Shown here: one piece after another, positions 22,335 through 32,017 of the stretch
Layout: every line of letters starts with the position of its first letter
Numbering within the stretch: position 1 is the stretch's first letter
Source: Fomitopsis serialis
Lineage: Eukaryota; Basidiomycota; Agaricomycetes; Polyporales; Fomitopsidaceae
Assembly: GCF_022376445.1 (NCBI RefSeq)
Contig: NW_025955223.1
Span: 1-55,238 of the forward strand
Reading direction: 5' to 3'
Length of the DNA: 55,238 bases
The notes under the pieces: generated by a model
Told to the model about the DNA's origin: nothing
What the model saw: the letters and a program-made list of their open reading frames with translations, nothing else
The model's database searches: none
Made by a program: the position numbers and the translations under genes

Positions 22335-23557
22335 GTTTTCTTGAGGCGGGGTTACAGGGCTAGTCGCTGTGGATGAGAGCGAGGAGAGCGACCGGTGCTC
22401 CTGTACAGTCAGCGATCTAAGGTTCTCACGGCTTACGTACACAAGCCGTTTGAGCGGCAGCCACCGAGCTTACTGGCGCCCAGGATGCTCAGGCTCGTGT
22501 GGGCCTGTAACCCTGCCTCCATCCTAGTATTCAAGCTCAAGGCAGCATTATATATGTTCATCGCTGTTTCCTGGGCCCCTGGGCCCCTGGTGTACGACGT
22601 CGACGGAATGGAATATTTGTGATACATAGCTCGCACTAACTTAGTAGCCGATAGTTATGCCATTGACCCGTCCTGCACAATGTGCATTTGGTCCCTCGCC
22701 TCTAAAATCACTGTGACCGTCTTCGACTTGGCTCGCTAACCTACCAGTGCAAGCTGCTGCGAGGATATTGCTCTAGTAGTAGCCTAGTAGGCCGACCAAT
22801 GAACCGGTCATGTACGGTAGGCGTTACGTTCCAAGCTCAAGCTGCATATTCGTCCATAAAAGAGGGGAAGGGGTCTTCATGCTTACATTATGTAGCACCT
22901 CTCCACGTCGCAATTCGACAAGTGGCCACAGCATCACCCGATTTGTCCCTCTGCAGTACGTGTACACAAAGGCTTCAAGCGTTATCCTTAGAACGAGTCG
23001 TCCTGCAACCAAACGCGCACCGATGTACTGTGGAAAATATCAATTTCGCGTATAGTGCAATGGACTACGCTGGACTCACCTTAGCACGCGACGTGCATGA
23101 AGTTTCGGAAGCCTCGTTTGTATGGTTGCTTGCCAACTATCATGGTCCGGGGAGGTGCTTCCCGAAGCACACATCAACTGTACCCACACATACCTCACGC
23201 TTGCAAAGCGCGAGTCGGAGGAGAGTACCTCGTCTATCAGCACACATCGCTGTTGCTCCAAGAACTCTTCCGCCAGGGTTAGGATCTCAGACTCCCGATG
23301 GAGTCGATGAGTCGGGTGTCTAGTCTGATGCCTACAACCCAAAGTTTTGAGGAGTTGATGCTTTGTAAGAGCGAGTAAAGCCGTTGAGGCGTTCGAGACG
23401 GTGCAGCCAGTACTTTCTGTAGACAGAATGAGATCGCGAACTGCTCCAGTCCGGCGCATTGACCGAGCGTCAGAGTCTGTCGATGTTCTCCTAGAAGACG
23501 AACCTCAGACTTGATCCATCAAGATCGAAGTGATCATACCTATCCCCTGCCCGGGAG
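22335..23557. other. intergenic, unassigned open frames
   Basis: A minus-strand frame at 23076-23459 (with ILTLAEEFLEQQRCVLIDE) and a plus-strand frame at 22799-23323 overlap here. Neither matches a family I recognise. A TATATA stretch lies near 22550. Confidence 0.4.
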
Positions 23558-24343
23558 TTATTGCTGGTGGCAGCCGCAGCCGAATGTACGCACGTTTGAG
23601 TTCCGACCCGTATGCTGCAGCGTTGTCGCGATTGCGTCGCTCAAACCGTAGTCCTCCGTCGCCTCCTTCCGGTTGTCCACCCAACCCGCCCTGAGTTCCT
23701 GTAAGCCACCGGCGATACGTAAATGTCGGACAAGCAAGTCCACGACATCATCAGACGGACCGTCCAAATGAAGGGTTGCGAGTCGTGGAGGGGTAGTGCT
23801 CAGAGCTGACGGATGAAAATCCTTCGACCGGAAGATCAACGTCTGACAGCTAAGCTCTCTGAGGTTGGGGAGTGCGCAGACGAGCCGGCCGAAGATGATC
23901 TTGGACGGAAAGGTGACGTGGACCAGATGAAGTCCGGCAACATTAACGAAGGTCGATAAATGAACAAATACATGGCGGTGCATAGGTCCGGACTGCCATG
24001 CTGCGTTGCCAATGCCAAGGTGGCCCAACGACGGTAGCTTTCCCGCCAGCATCGACGCGAAAGTCCCAAAGTGGGGGATCGGTCGGCGTGTCTCTCCGGT
24101 GCTCACCGTTCCGAGGACTACGACCACCTTGACTCTGGCTCGTAGTTGCGGATGTGTATCGAGTAGTTTTGCGAAACGATGTGTGGTTTGCCGAAGTCCG
24201 AGAGTGGTTGTGGCGACGAGATGGTATTTGCTCCTGGCATACCATGCCTTGCAGACCAATGCGCAATTCCTGAGATCAGCTGGCTCATTCCAGAGATAGT
24301 CAATTGCCCGCTCCCAAGTCTCGGTGGGCAATTCAGGTAGCAT
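23558..24343 (-). CDS. short F-box protein
   Basis: A single exon of 261 residues begins MLPELPTETWERAIDYLWNE, followed by LRNCALVCKAWYARSKYHLV, a typical F-box. Leucine-rich segments follow (LPSLGHLGIGN, LPNLRELSCQTLIF, PPRLATLHLDG, AGGLQELRAGW). It is shorter than the usual 400-500 residues of this group, but has a clean stop after a cysteine-containing end. The start is the first ATG in frame; the frame is open a little further upstream, but only through a TTG codon. Likely an SCF substrate adaptor of unknown target. Confidence 0.82.
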   Translation of the reverse strand: MLPELPTETWERAIDYLWNEPADLRNCALVCKAWYARSKYHLVATTTLGLRQTTHRFAKLLDTHPQLRARVKVVVVLGTVSTGETRRPIPHFGTFASMLAGKLPSLGHLGIGNAAWQSGPMHRHVFVHLSTFVNVAGLHLVHVTFPSKIIFGRLVCALPNLRELSCQTLIFRSKDFHPSALSTTPPRLATLHLDGPSDDVVDLLVRHLRIAGGLQELRAGWVDNRKEATEDYGLSDAIATTLQHTGRNSNVRTFGCGCHQQ

Positions 24344-24773
24344 GCTGCTCTGCAATTAAAAATCCGTCAATTTAGCAACGTCGGAGTGATCACGCACTGG
24401 GGCCCAGCACTCACTATGTGTACTGAGGTGGGGTTGGCAGAGATGCGGGCCACCTCAGACCTCATCGATAGCTCCAGGGGTAACGGCGCTTTGCAGGCAA
24501 GATTGAAATGTGTCTGTGCCTGTCAAGAAATGTCCATCATTACAGCCTTGGCAATTCATTACCTAGCAGCTCCGGCCCTCCAGATTTGTAACGAACATGT
24601 CCCTAGGGATGGTCCAGGGCCAGTGACAAGACACGGTGACTGCGTAGCTCTTTGGGGCGACAAGTCCGGATGCGCACACCATTCTTGCAATTGATAGCCC
24701 AAAAAGGAGACGAGATCATCATTCTGCACAACACACAGCTACGTGTAGAGAGATGGCGAGCAGGGGTGCCATC
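24344..24773. other. intergenic
   Basis: It lies between the F-box gene's 5' end and the 3' end of EMC2. No coding or repeat signal is visible. Confidence 0.5.
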
Positions 24774-25971
24774 TCACTGTATAATAGTAGCCAGGACACT
24801 GATCAGCTCTTTGTCGACCTTGGGCGGTGACTCGCCCTTAATGTTGAGATAAGCTGTCCGCAGCCGTTCAGTCGCGAGTTCGTCCAGACTGGACAGCTTC
24901 TCTGTGGATGGAGCGGATGTGTTTGATGCCGAAGATGACGACAACCGTGGTTCTGACATCAAACGGTGCGTACACTGATGTCTTCGCTCAGTCTATGGTA
25001 ACAACTGAGAACACGACGACGTACCAGCTTCACTCCGTACCACGCGCGGAGTGTCAGTCCGGTAGGTATTGAATCTTGTGGAGGTACGGGCCCGTCGTCG
25101 TCGTCGGTCATGTCCACAGCGACGAGGAACGTCTTTAGTGACAACGTGATGTCGGCAGCAAGGTATGCGGTTTCGGCGAATTGCAGGAAGTAAAATGGAC
25201 TTTGCGGGGCAAGGATGAGAACGTGAGATAGGGCCTGTAGCGCATATGTGTATCTGCGTCGTCGTCGTCAAGCGAACATGCGACGAGTGAGATTTCGAGG
25301 AACTCACTGGTTACATGAGCAATATATATCGGCGAGCTCCAACCAGCCACCGACATCGGTGTAGAACGTGTCAAGCATCGATGAGAGTTCTTCCACAGCT
25401 CGGTCGATCTTGCCCATGTTCCGAAGCACCACTGCTTTCCGACGCCAGACCGCCTACACAGCGTCAGCATATAAGTGGCCACATACGCGACTGAATACTC
25501 ACAGCGTTCGTCTCATCTGCTTCCAACAACTCGTCATAGAACTTCAGTGCAACTTCGGGTGGTTCCGTCGCTTCCATTCTGAGGCCTTGTAGTACGTCGG
25601 CGCGAGGGGAGCCAGGAAACGCGTCTAGGATGTGTTGGAGACATTGCTACCGACGTTGGGCACGACATTGTCCACGTTAGCTATGCATATCGCTAGCTAG
25701 GTCACAACATGCAGCTCACATCTGCGACTTCAATGTCTCCTTGGTCCAATGCAGCGAGGAAAAGCTTCTCAAGGTTGTCCCATCCTGTTGTGCGAGCGTG
25801 TCGGGCCATGCGCGTCGACCATCACGGCACTCACGACTCACCTCCATCCCCTTGCCTGGTGTACGCTCTGCTCTTCAGGAGTACCAAGCCATTCGCGAGA
25901 ATCTCCTTCGAGCTCTCTGACCGTCTTTGCCTGTAACTTGCGAGCTTCTGGAGGGAGTTCGTGAGGTCCAT
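24774..25971 (-). CDS. EMC2: EMC2, TPR subunit of the ER membrane protein complex
   Basis: Six exons are read leftward (25842-25971, 25720-25784, 25503-25646, 25308-25453, 25025-25253, 24774-24974), all GT-AG and in phase, giving 304 residues. EMC2 is a cytosolic tetratricopeptide-repeat subunit that helps the complex insert tail-anchored and multipass proteins into the ER membrane. TPR-like helices are visible: QCLQHILDAFPGSPRADVLQ, PEVALKFYDELLEADETNAA, VWRRKAVVLRNMGKIDRAVE, WLELADIYCSCNQYTYALQA, LSHVLILAPQSPFYFLQFAE. The end of the repeat region reads GLTLRAWYGVKLCTHRL. The serine-rich linker and ELATERLRTAYLNIKG helix at the C-terminus also fit fungal EMC2. It diverges from FOL1 with 146 bp between start codons. 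Confidence 0.93.
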
Positions 25972-26117
25972 GGTGAAGTCGCTGCGACCGCTGCAGGCGC
26001 CATCACATGTCCGCGCTTTGCCACTTTCCTCGATGGCATTCTGCTTTTGCTCACCACGTCGGGTGTCGATCGAGGCCTTGGTCTCGTCTGTGTCGGCCCA
26101 TTCCGTATGTACATAGT
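25972..26117. promoter_or_regulatory. bidirectional promoter EMC2 / FOL1
   Basis: Only 146 bp separate the two start codons of these divergent housekeeping genes, so their control regions must overlap. No clear TATA box is seen. Confidence 0.5.
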
Positions 26118-28914
26118 ATGATTGTGGATATAAGGTGAGTAGTCAAGTCAGGGCTGAGTATTTACACCGTCACTAACCGCCGTACTGGGGCAGACAACTT
26201 TCCTCGAAAACCGGAAATGTAGCTGTTCAACACAGTAATGAGGCTTCAACAGCCCGTCATGACATTATACGCATTAGAGACCTGAAACTCAATGTCCCGA
26301 TAGCGAAGCAAGGGAACGAGACGGGTTCACAGCACGTTCTACTCACCCTCTCCATCGCGCACGACACACGGTCCACGGCTGCAGCGGACGACTTGTCTCG
26401 CTCCGTCAACTATGCGTCCATCTCGGAAACTATCATTCAAGCGCACGACGCCTTTCGTGTCTCATCGCTCGAAGCTCTGGCGGAACGTGTGTGTGCGTCC
26501 TGCTTTGATCACCATCCCGAGGTACAAGAGCTGTCTGTGAGAGCCCGCACGGTTCTTTCGCCTGTTACGAAGGCTGGCATCGAAATGTGCTCTACGAGGG
26601 ACCCTCCGAACACTTCCCTACAGCGCGTCTTCATCGAAAACCTGGAGTGCCAGACGATTGTCGGTGTGAATCCTGAGGAGCGAGATGTCCGGCAGCCAGT
26701 CGTATTCAATATCACTCTCGATGCGTTGCCTCGCCTGAACCAGCCCGTGGATCTCGGGGACTTGACATTCGCAATTCAGGAGGTATGTCGTGCAGGAACA
26801 CCGATGTATCCACTTGCTGACGATTTCCCGCAGGACGTATCCAATAGTTCGTATCTGACGATTGAAGCTCTCGCCTCATCCGTAGCACACACCGCACTTT
26901 CGCAATGCACAGATAAAACTGCGCGTGTAAATGTGCGCGTCGCGAAGCCAAAGGCACTGCGTCCGACTGCTGAGGCGGCAGAAGTGGAGATCTCACGAAC
27001 ACTGGAGGATTACCAGCACGAGCTCCGTCCTGCAGACTCATCGAATATCGCAAACGGTTCGCTGTCGGTATCAGCGCGCAGCGAGGGGACTTCGTTTGCG
27101 TCTCTTCTCGCTTCGGTCGGGGAGAGAGACAAGCCTGTCAAGTATTCTCATCGCGCTGCGATAGCTCTGGGCGCGAACCTCGGCGATCGCTTTGCCAACA
27201 TCGAACTGGCACTCCGACTTCTAGAGTCACCTCCTCGAGGTGCGGCAACGCCTAAAGCAATGGTGGTCGACACGAGTTTCATGTACGAGACTGCACCGAT
27301 GTATGTGGCGGATCAGCCACTGTTTATCAACTGCGCATGCATAGTAAGTTCATCACCAACCGAGTAAGGCATACGCTGATGTGGATCCCCTGCGACGTCA
27401 GGTCGAGACGGACATGAGCCCTTTGGAGCTGCTTGACTTTGTCAAGGAGATCGAGACCACCGTTGGGCGAGTCACTTCCTTCAGAAACGGCCCGCGAGCT
27501 ATCGACCTTGATATCCTCACGTACGATTCAGATGTCTTTGACTCACGACCAGCCTCAGAGCGGGAAACGCTGGACAACTTGGCAGGCCAGCTCGTCGTGC
27601 CCCATCCGCGCATAGCAGAGAGAGAATTCGTTCTCCGGCCGCTGAATGAGTGAGTTGTCAGTACCGTACTTGATATCATTTCTGACTATCGACAGCATGA
27701 TCCCAGATTATGTTCACCCAACGCTGCGCAAGCCAATTGGCGCCCTCTTCTCTGAGCTTTTGATGCGCTCAAGCTCGGACGCTGCGCCCATGTACAAAGT
27801 CATGCCCTTCCCGCGATATGGATTGCCTACGGACCCGCCCTCGCGGCCTTCCTCCCCGTCACTGGAGGACGCCCCACCTGTCCCACCCACCGCTGCGTAT
27901 TGGACATACCCGGTGACGCGGAGCAAGGCCAGCCACCGGCGCACGACGTACATCATGGGGACGCTCAATGCGACGCCAGACTCGTTCTCGGACGGCTCAA
28001 AACACAATAATATTCCTGCTGCACTGGCGTATGCGACATCGGCGGTGGCTGGCGGTGCTGCGATCGTCGACGTCGGTGGTTATTCTACCCGCCCGAGGGC
28101 TGCGTACGTCTCGCCGGAAGAGGAGACGTCGCGTGTCGTGCCTGTCATCGAGGCCATACGATCTATCTCACAGAGGGAGGGCACTGAAGACGCTTTACGC
28201 TCGAAGACGGCACATGTCCTGATCAGTGTGGACACCTTCCGATCTGACGTGGCAGAAGCCGCTGTACGTGCTGGTGCCAACTGCATTAACGATGTCTACG
28301 CGTTCGTCGGTCCAAGCTTCCCACTCACGGAGGCTTCCGCGGAGCACTTCCTCGAGATGCGCAGCGTCGCACGCGAGCTCGCCGTCCCGGTGGTGCTCAT
28401 GCATTCACGCGGGGAAGCGTCCGCGAACAAGGACTACTCGCAGTATGCGTACGCCGCGGACGCGCACGGGCACGGGGCTGTGCTCGAAGGCGTCAGGGTA
28501 GAACTGGGCGAGAGGGCCGAGGCAGCCGTGAAGGGCCCTGGCGGGATCCGAAGGTGGAACGTCATCGTCGACCCAGGCATCGGTTTCAGCAAGACCGTCG
28601 AGGGTAATCTGGAGTTGCTGAGGGACGCGAGCCAGCTCACAGCCGAGACGTGGCGTCGGCCGGGGAGGAACCCGCTTGCGGGATATCCGCAGCTTATTGG
28701 GGCGTCCCGCAAGTCGTTCCTTGGGACAATTCTCGCCCGACCGGACGAGGGGGGTAGCTATGAGGGACGGGAGACGAAGGCGAGTGAGAGGAGCTGGGCA
28801 ACGGCTGCTGCGGTCAGTTGTGCGGTTCAGCAGAGAGCAGAAATCGTGCGGGTGCATGATGTCCTGGAATTAGGTGACGTTCTGAGAATCAGCTCGGCGA
28901 TATGGGATCTGTAG
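26118..28914 (+). CDS. FOL1: trifunctional folate synthesis enzyme (DHNA-HPPK-DHPS)
   Basis: Five exons (26118-26134, 26194-26782, 26834-27343, 27402-27649, 27696-28914) give 860 residues. Domains in order are two dihydroneopterin aldolase units (about residues 20-280, with DIIRIRDLKLNVP and QRVFIENLECQTIVGVNPEE), 6-hydroxymethyl-dihydropterin pyrophosphokinase (about 325-540, AIALGANLGDRFANIE, FRNGPRAIDLDIL, VPHPRIAEREFVLRPLND) and dihydropteroate synthase (about 610-860, YIMGTLNATPDSFSDG, VDVGGYSTRPRA, IDPGIGF-like VDPGIGFSKT, GASRKSFLGT, VHDV). These are the last three steps before dihydropteroate. The 17-nt first exon (MIVDI) is inferred from a good GTGAGT...GGGCAG intron that restores an open frame. 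The 51-nt second intron has no stop, so retention would add 17 residues. DHPS positions differ slightly from common forms (GGYSTRPR for GGxSTRPG; NDVYA for NDVSG). Confidence 0.93.
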
Positions 28915-29171
28915 ACTGTAGTATCTTCAGGGAAATGCTAATCCATACATTCAGATACTGGCACTACTGACCAGGTGTAGAACAGTACAGCGGTCACTGA
29001 TAAGTACTGCCGAGGGCTCGTCGCGTCTCCCAGCAGCCACGACGGGCTCGAACAGAGCTTATCACCGGGGAGAACACGATCGATGTTTAGGTATTTAGTG
29101 ACATCGACGTGAGTCAAATTGTGTTGCCACCTAAAGAAGGAGCAGCGTACGGAGATGAAAGAAGATGCGCT
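28915..29171. other. convergent 3' spacer FOL1 / Nudix gene
   Basis: There is no gene; it holds the 3' flanks of two converging genes. Confidence 0.5.
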
Positions 29172-30493
29172 CTACCACTGGTCATACTCGAAACGACCAT
29201 GTAATCTCGTCACGATCTCCTGATAGTCTGGCTCGTTCTCCACCGTCATATAACCATGTCGGATCATGAAATCCAGAATCACTGCGTTTCCTCAGTACAC
29301 AGTCTCATGTACGAGCGGAGGACATACCAAGGGCTGTGTTAGGCTTGAATAGACCCGAACGCATACGCGTGATCACGTCTTCTAGGGGAAGTAACTAGAA
29401 GACGTGGAGGATCAGATCCAGTACTGACCGAACGAGAGCGAAAAGCTGACCTCAAATGCTTCTACCTCGCCATCGAGAGGCTTGGGACGGAATGGCGTAG
29501 GATCTACACCTGGCGGGATTCGCAGGTCGTAGACATATCTAGAAATGCATGACATATGAGCAAGATCCCTCGCTCAGGAGACCACTGGACGCACTCGACT
29601 TCTGGTTGCAGCCATCCGAGAGGGGTTCTGCAGGTGGTGTGTATCATCAGTGTTCGAATTGCATCTGTTCGAGCAGATAATGCTCACTTGAAGAAATAGC
29701 TCACGCTGCCAACTGTACGTGCATGCCTCCGCACGATGGCTTCCGCGATGCTGGCCTCTTCCATTGACTCCTTGACCAGACTCTCAAATGCGCCCAGGCC
29801 GGATGGAATGCCTCCCGCGACCGAGTTGTCCAGCCATCTCGGCCAAGTCTGCTTGCTCTTGGAACGAGTTGGAATCCACATCCTGCATGACTTCGGCAAA
29901 CCGAGTTCGTCTGGATCCTCCTCGTACACTGTCATATGGACTCCGTAGGTGACCACGCCGAATAGCGCACACGCTGCACGCTCCATCATGAACGCGTAGT
30001 TCCGTCTATCTTCCGAGTCCTGCACCACGCTCGTCGATCCGACCTTTGCCGCCGTCGCGAATTCCTCGGCTTCATTTGGTGCATCGTGTGGGCCAAATGG
30101 ATTTCGATAGATGGGATACATCTCCCCGCGCCATTTCTTAGGGCCAACCACGTCTGACCAGAGACCCTCGTCTCGCCAGCGCTCGCACAGTTCCTTCATC
30201 ACGCGCGACCGAGCGGCGGATGTGTTAACGTGTGACGCAAAGCTGATGACCTGCTTGCCGTCGTGTTCTTGAACCTCCCATGCAAAGCCACCCTTGTTTC
30301 CCTCTGTTTCGTGTAGCAGCTGCTGAACAATGGGTGGTCGAAGAAGACCGATGGCAGGAGACTCTGGATCGGGAGTCAGGCGCCAAGTCACTAGATGCTC
30401 TGCTGCAGGATCTGTGAGGTTCAACCGGAAGTTATCGCATGTCTGGAGAATTTGTGCAAAGCTCTGCGGGGAGCTGGGGGTAGGCTCAGCCAT
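29172..30493 (-). CDS. DUF4743-Nudix hydrolase (thiamine pyrophosphokinase-related type)
   Basis: The first exon (29684/29685-30493) encodes an N-terminal DUF4743 region (SFAQILQTCDNFRLNL, TDPAAEHLVTWRL, GLLRPPIVQQLL, YPIYRNPFG) and then the Nudix core. The core has AACALFGVVTYGVHMTVYEE, MWIPTRSKSKQTWPRWLDNS and the Nudix box VAGGIPSGLGAFESLVKESM followed by EEASI. The box has Lys for Arg in RE-x-x-EE and Ser for the last Gly. Four more exons continue the frame: GWLQPEVE, YVYDLRIPPGVDPTPFRPK, LLPLEDVITRMRSGLFKPNT, VILDFMIRHGYMTVENEPDY, ending DQW with TAG at 29172-29174. Family members are related to yeast YJR142W and plant Nudix 20/24, which hydrolyse oxidised thiamine diphosphate analogues; the substrate here is not proven. 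It diverges from SFM1 with 188 bp between starts. Confidence 0.9.
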
Positions 30494-30681
30494 TGCGCGA
30501 TGGCAGGAGTATAGGACGGACTGGCCCGAGGAGACTCACCAGAGTCGCCGCCCTCGCCGCTTGGGTTGAAAGCGCTGAAGCGCTGAAAGGCGGCCCGAGA
30601 CATCCGGACGTCATTGCTCCTCCTATGTAAGGTACCGTTCAAGAAACTACTTTCTACTGTCCACAATCTCGAACGGCTGAC
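30494..30681. promoter_or_regulatory. bidirectional promoter Nudix / SFM1
   Basis: The 188 bp between two divergent start codons must carry both promoters. A GCGCTGAAGCGCTGAAAG repetition occurs near 30570-30587. Confidence 0.45.
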
Positions 30682-31736
30682 ATGGGGTTCAGATATGCTG
30701 TCGGTGAGAAATAAGTCTGACAATTTACATGGTCACGGCTCACCAATTGTGCTGTGATCTGCAGAGCACATGGAGGAGGACGAACAGACATCTAAAGCGA
30801 TACCGAAGTGGGTAGAACTGGAATACATGGTCCTCACATTATCTATAGCCCGTCAAACACACAGCTTACACACTCTCAGCATATGCGATCATTAGCAGGG
30901 ACCGATGGACATGTGCACTTTACGCATTTGTCCCGATCATCTTGTCAAACACTCACCGCTCTGTTTTCAACCGGTAACAAACGAGAGCTAGCTGAGGCCA
31001 CTGCGCACTCAGAAGCTATCCTGGATGTAATGCGAGGCCTCTCCATACCCATGGAGAAAGTGTGCCTACTTGACCCGAAGGCAGAGAAGGGAGTATCGCC
31101 TGAAGACGGAGACGGCCGATTCGAGTGCTTTCTTTTCGGCGTGCGTATGTTTGAACTACAACCTGTCTGTGTCGCAGGCGTTATACGTTGAACTGAGCTA
31201 ATGTTACGAATACAGGGTATACTCGGTAAGCCGACAGAAGGCAGCGGTCGAACATATATTGAATGCTCTGCCGATAGGTGATGATCCGCCGCGCGACCGA
31301 ACGTCTGAACTTCGAGTCTTGGGATTTCCTACGCGACATCTTGGTCCCATTCAGATGACGACTGATACGGCTCTCGGGGTCACAAAACTAGTCGTGCAGG
31401 ACAAAAGTGAGATCTAGATTTTATCAATTCGATGCATCGGAATGTAAGGATGTACTCATCACCTCTGTAGTTTCACTGTCTGCAATTTCTTACATTGTAA
31501 GCGATGGTCACCTTTCTTGCTTGCCTATATGACAACGCCCAACAGGACCATCCGACCATTACTTTCAACCCAAAAGAAAGCGTTGAGATGCCGTTCAGTG
31601 CGTCCACGAGCCCACATGTAACGCCGTCCTCTCATGACTGCCGCTAGGGTACATTGCCGAAAATGGCGAGCCAAAACTCCCGCCAGGAATGCGCGAGCAT
31701 CTCCATGAAGACCTCAACAAAAGCTTTGACTTCTGA
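30682..31736 (+). CDS. SFM1: SFM1-type SPOUT methyltransferase
   Basis: Eight exons (30682-30703, 30765-30829, 30880-31140, 31216-31225, 31278-31406, 31471-31496, 31546-31597, 31648-31736) give 217 residues, close to the 213 of yeast Sfm1. The yeast enzyme methylates an arginine of ribosomal protein uS3 (Rps3). The N-terminus MGFRYAVEHMEED matches the family's KYIIEHMEE and fixes the 22-nt first exon. Later blocks are IPKWVELEYM, VCLLDPKAEKGVSPEDGDGR, FECFLFGGILGDDPPRDRTS with the SPOUT knot glycines, RHLGPIQMTTDTALGVTKLV, SYIDHPTITFNPKESVEMPF, RYIAENGEPKLPPGM. Exon 4 is only 10 nt (GGT ATA CTC G) and lies inside the conserved GGILGD motif. One donor (30830, GTCCTC) is weak. Confidence 0.92.
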
Positions 31737-32017
31737 GTGTACGAGGGACTGCACAAGAGACATAGCGAAAGAATGCACAAGAGCACATAGATGATGTATA
31801 AGTACTGTACAGCGTATGCAGAGCGAATGAGCGCGTGCGGGTCCATGGTATGTGTGACAGACGACTGAAGAAGACAAACGGATCGAAACATTACAGAGGT
31901 GGAACATCGACTGGATGACGTCCACCTCTCCGACCAATACTTAGCAGTAACGTACACCCAGCAGGAATATCTATACAAAGAATGACTAGGAGAAATACCA
32001 GGCATAATGTGAAGGGG
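31737..32017. other. convergent 3' spacer SFM1 / ATG1
   Basis: There is no gene; it holds two converging 3' flanks. Confidence 0.5.

Noticed and set aside
26783..26833. FOL1 second intron as coding sequence
   Set aside because: It is 51 nt and open, but it has a GTATGT donor, a CCGCAG acceptor and no family resemblance, so it is treated as an intron.
28405..28857. 150-codon frame on the minus strand
   Set aside because: It is antisense to the dihydropteroate synthase domain of FOL1.
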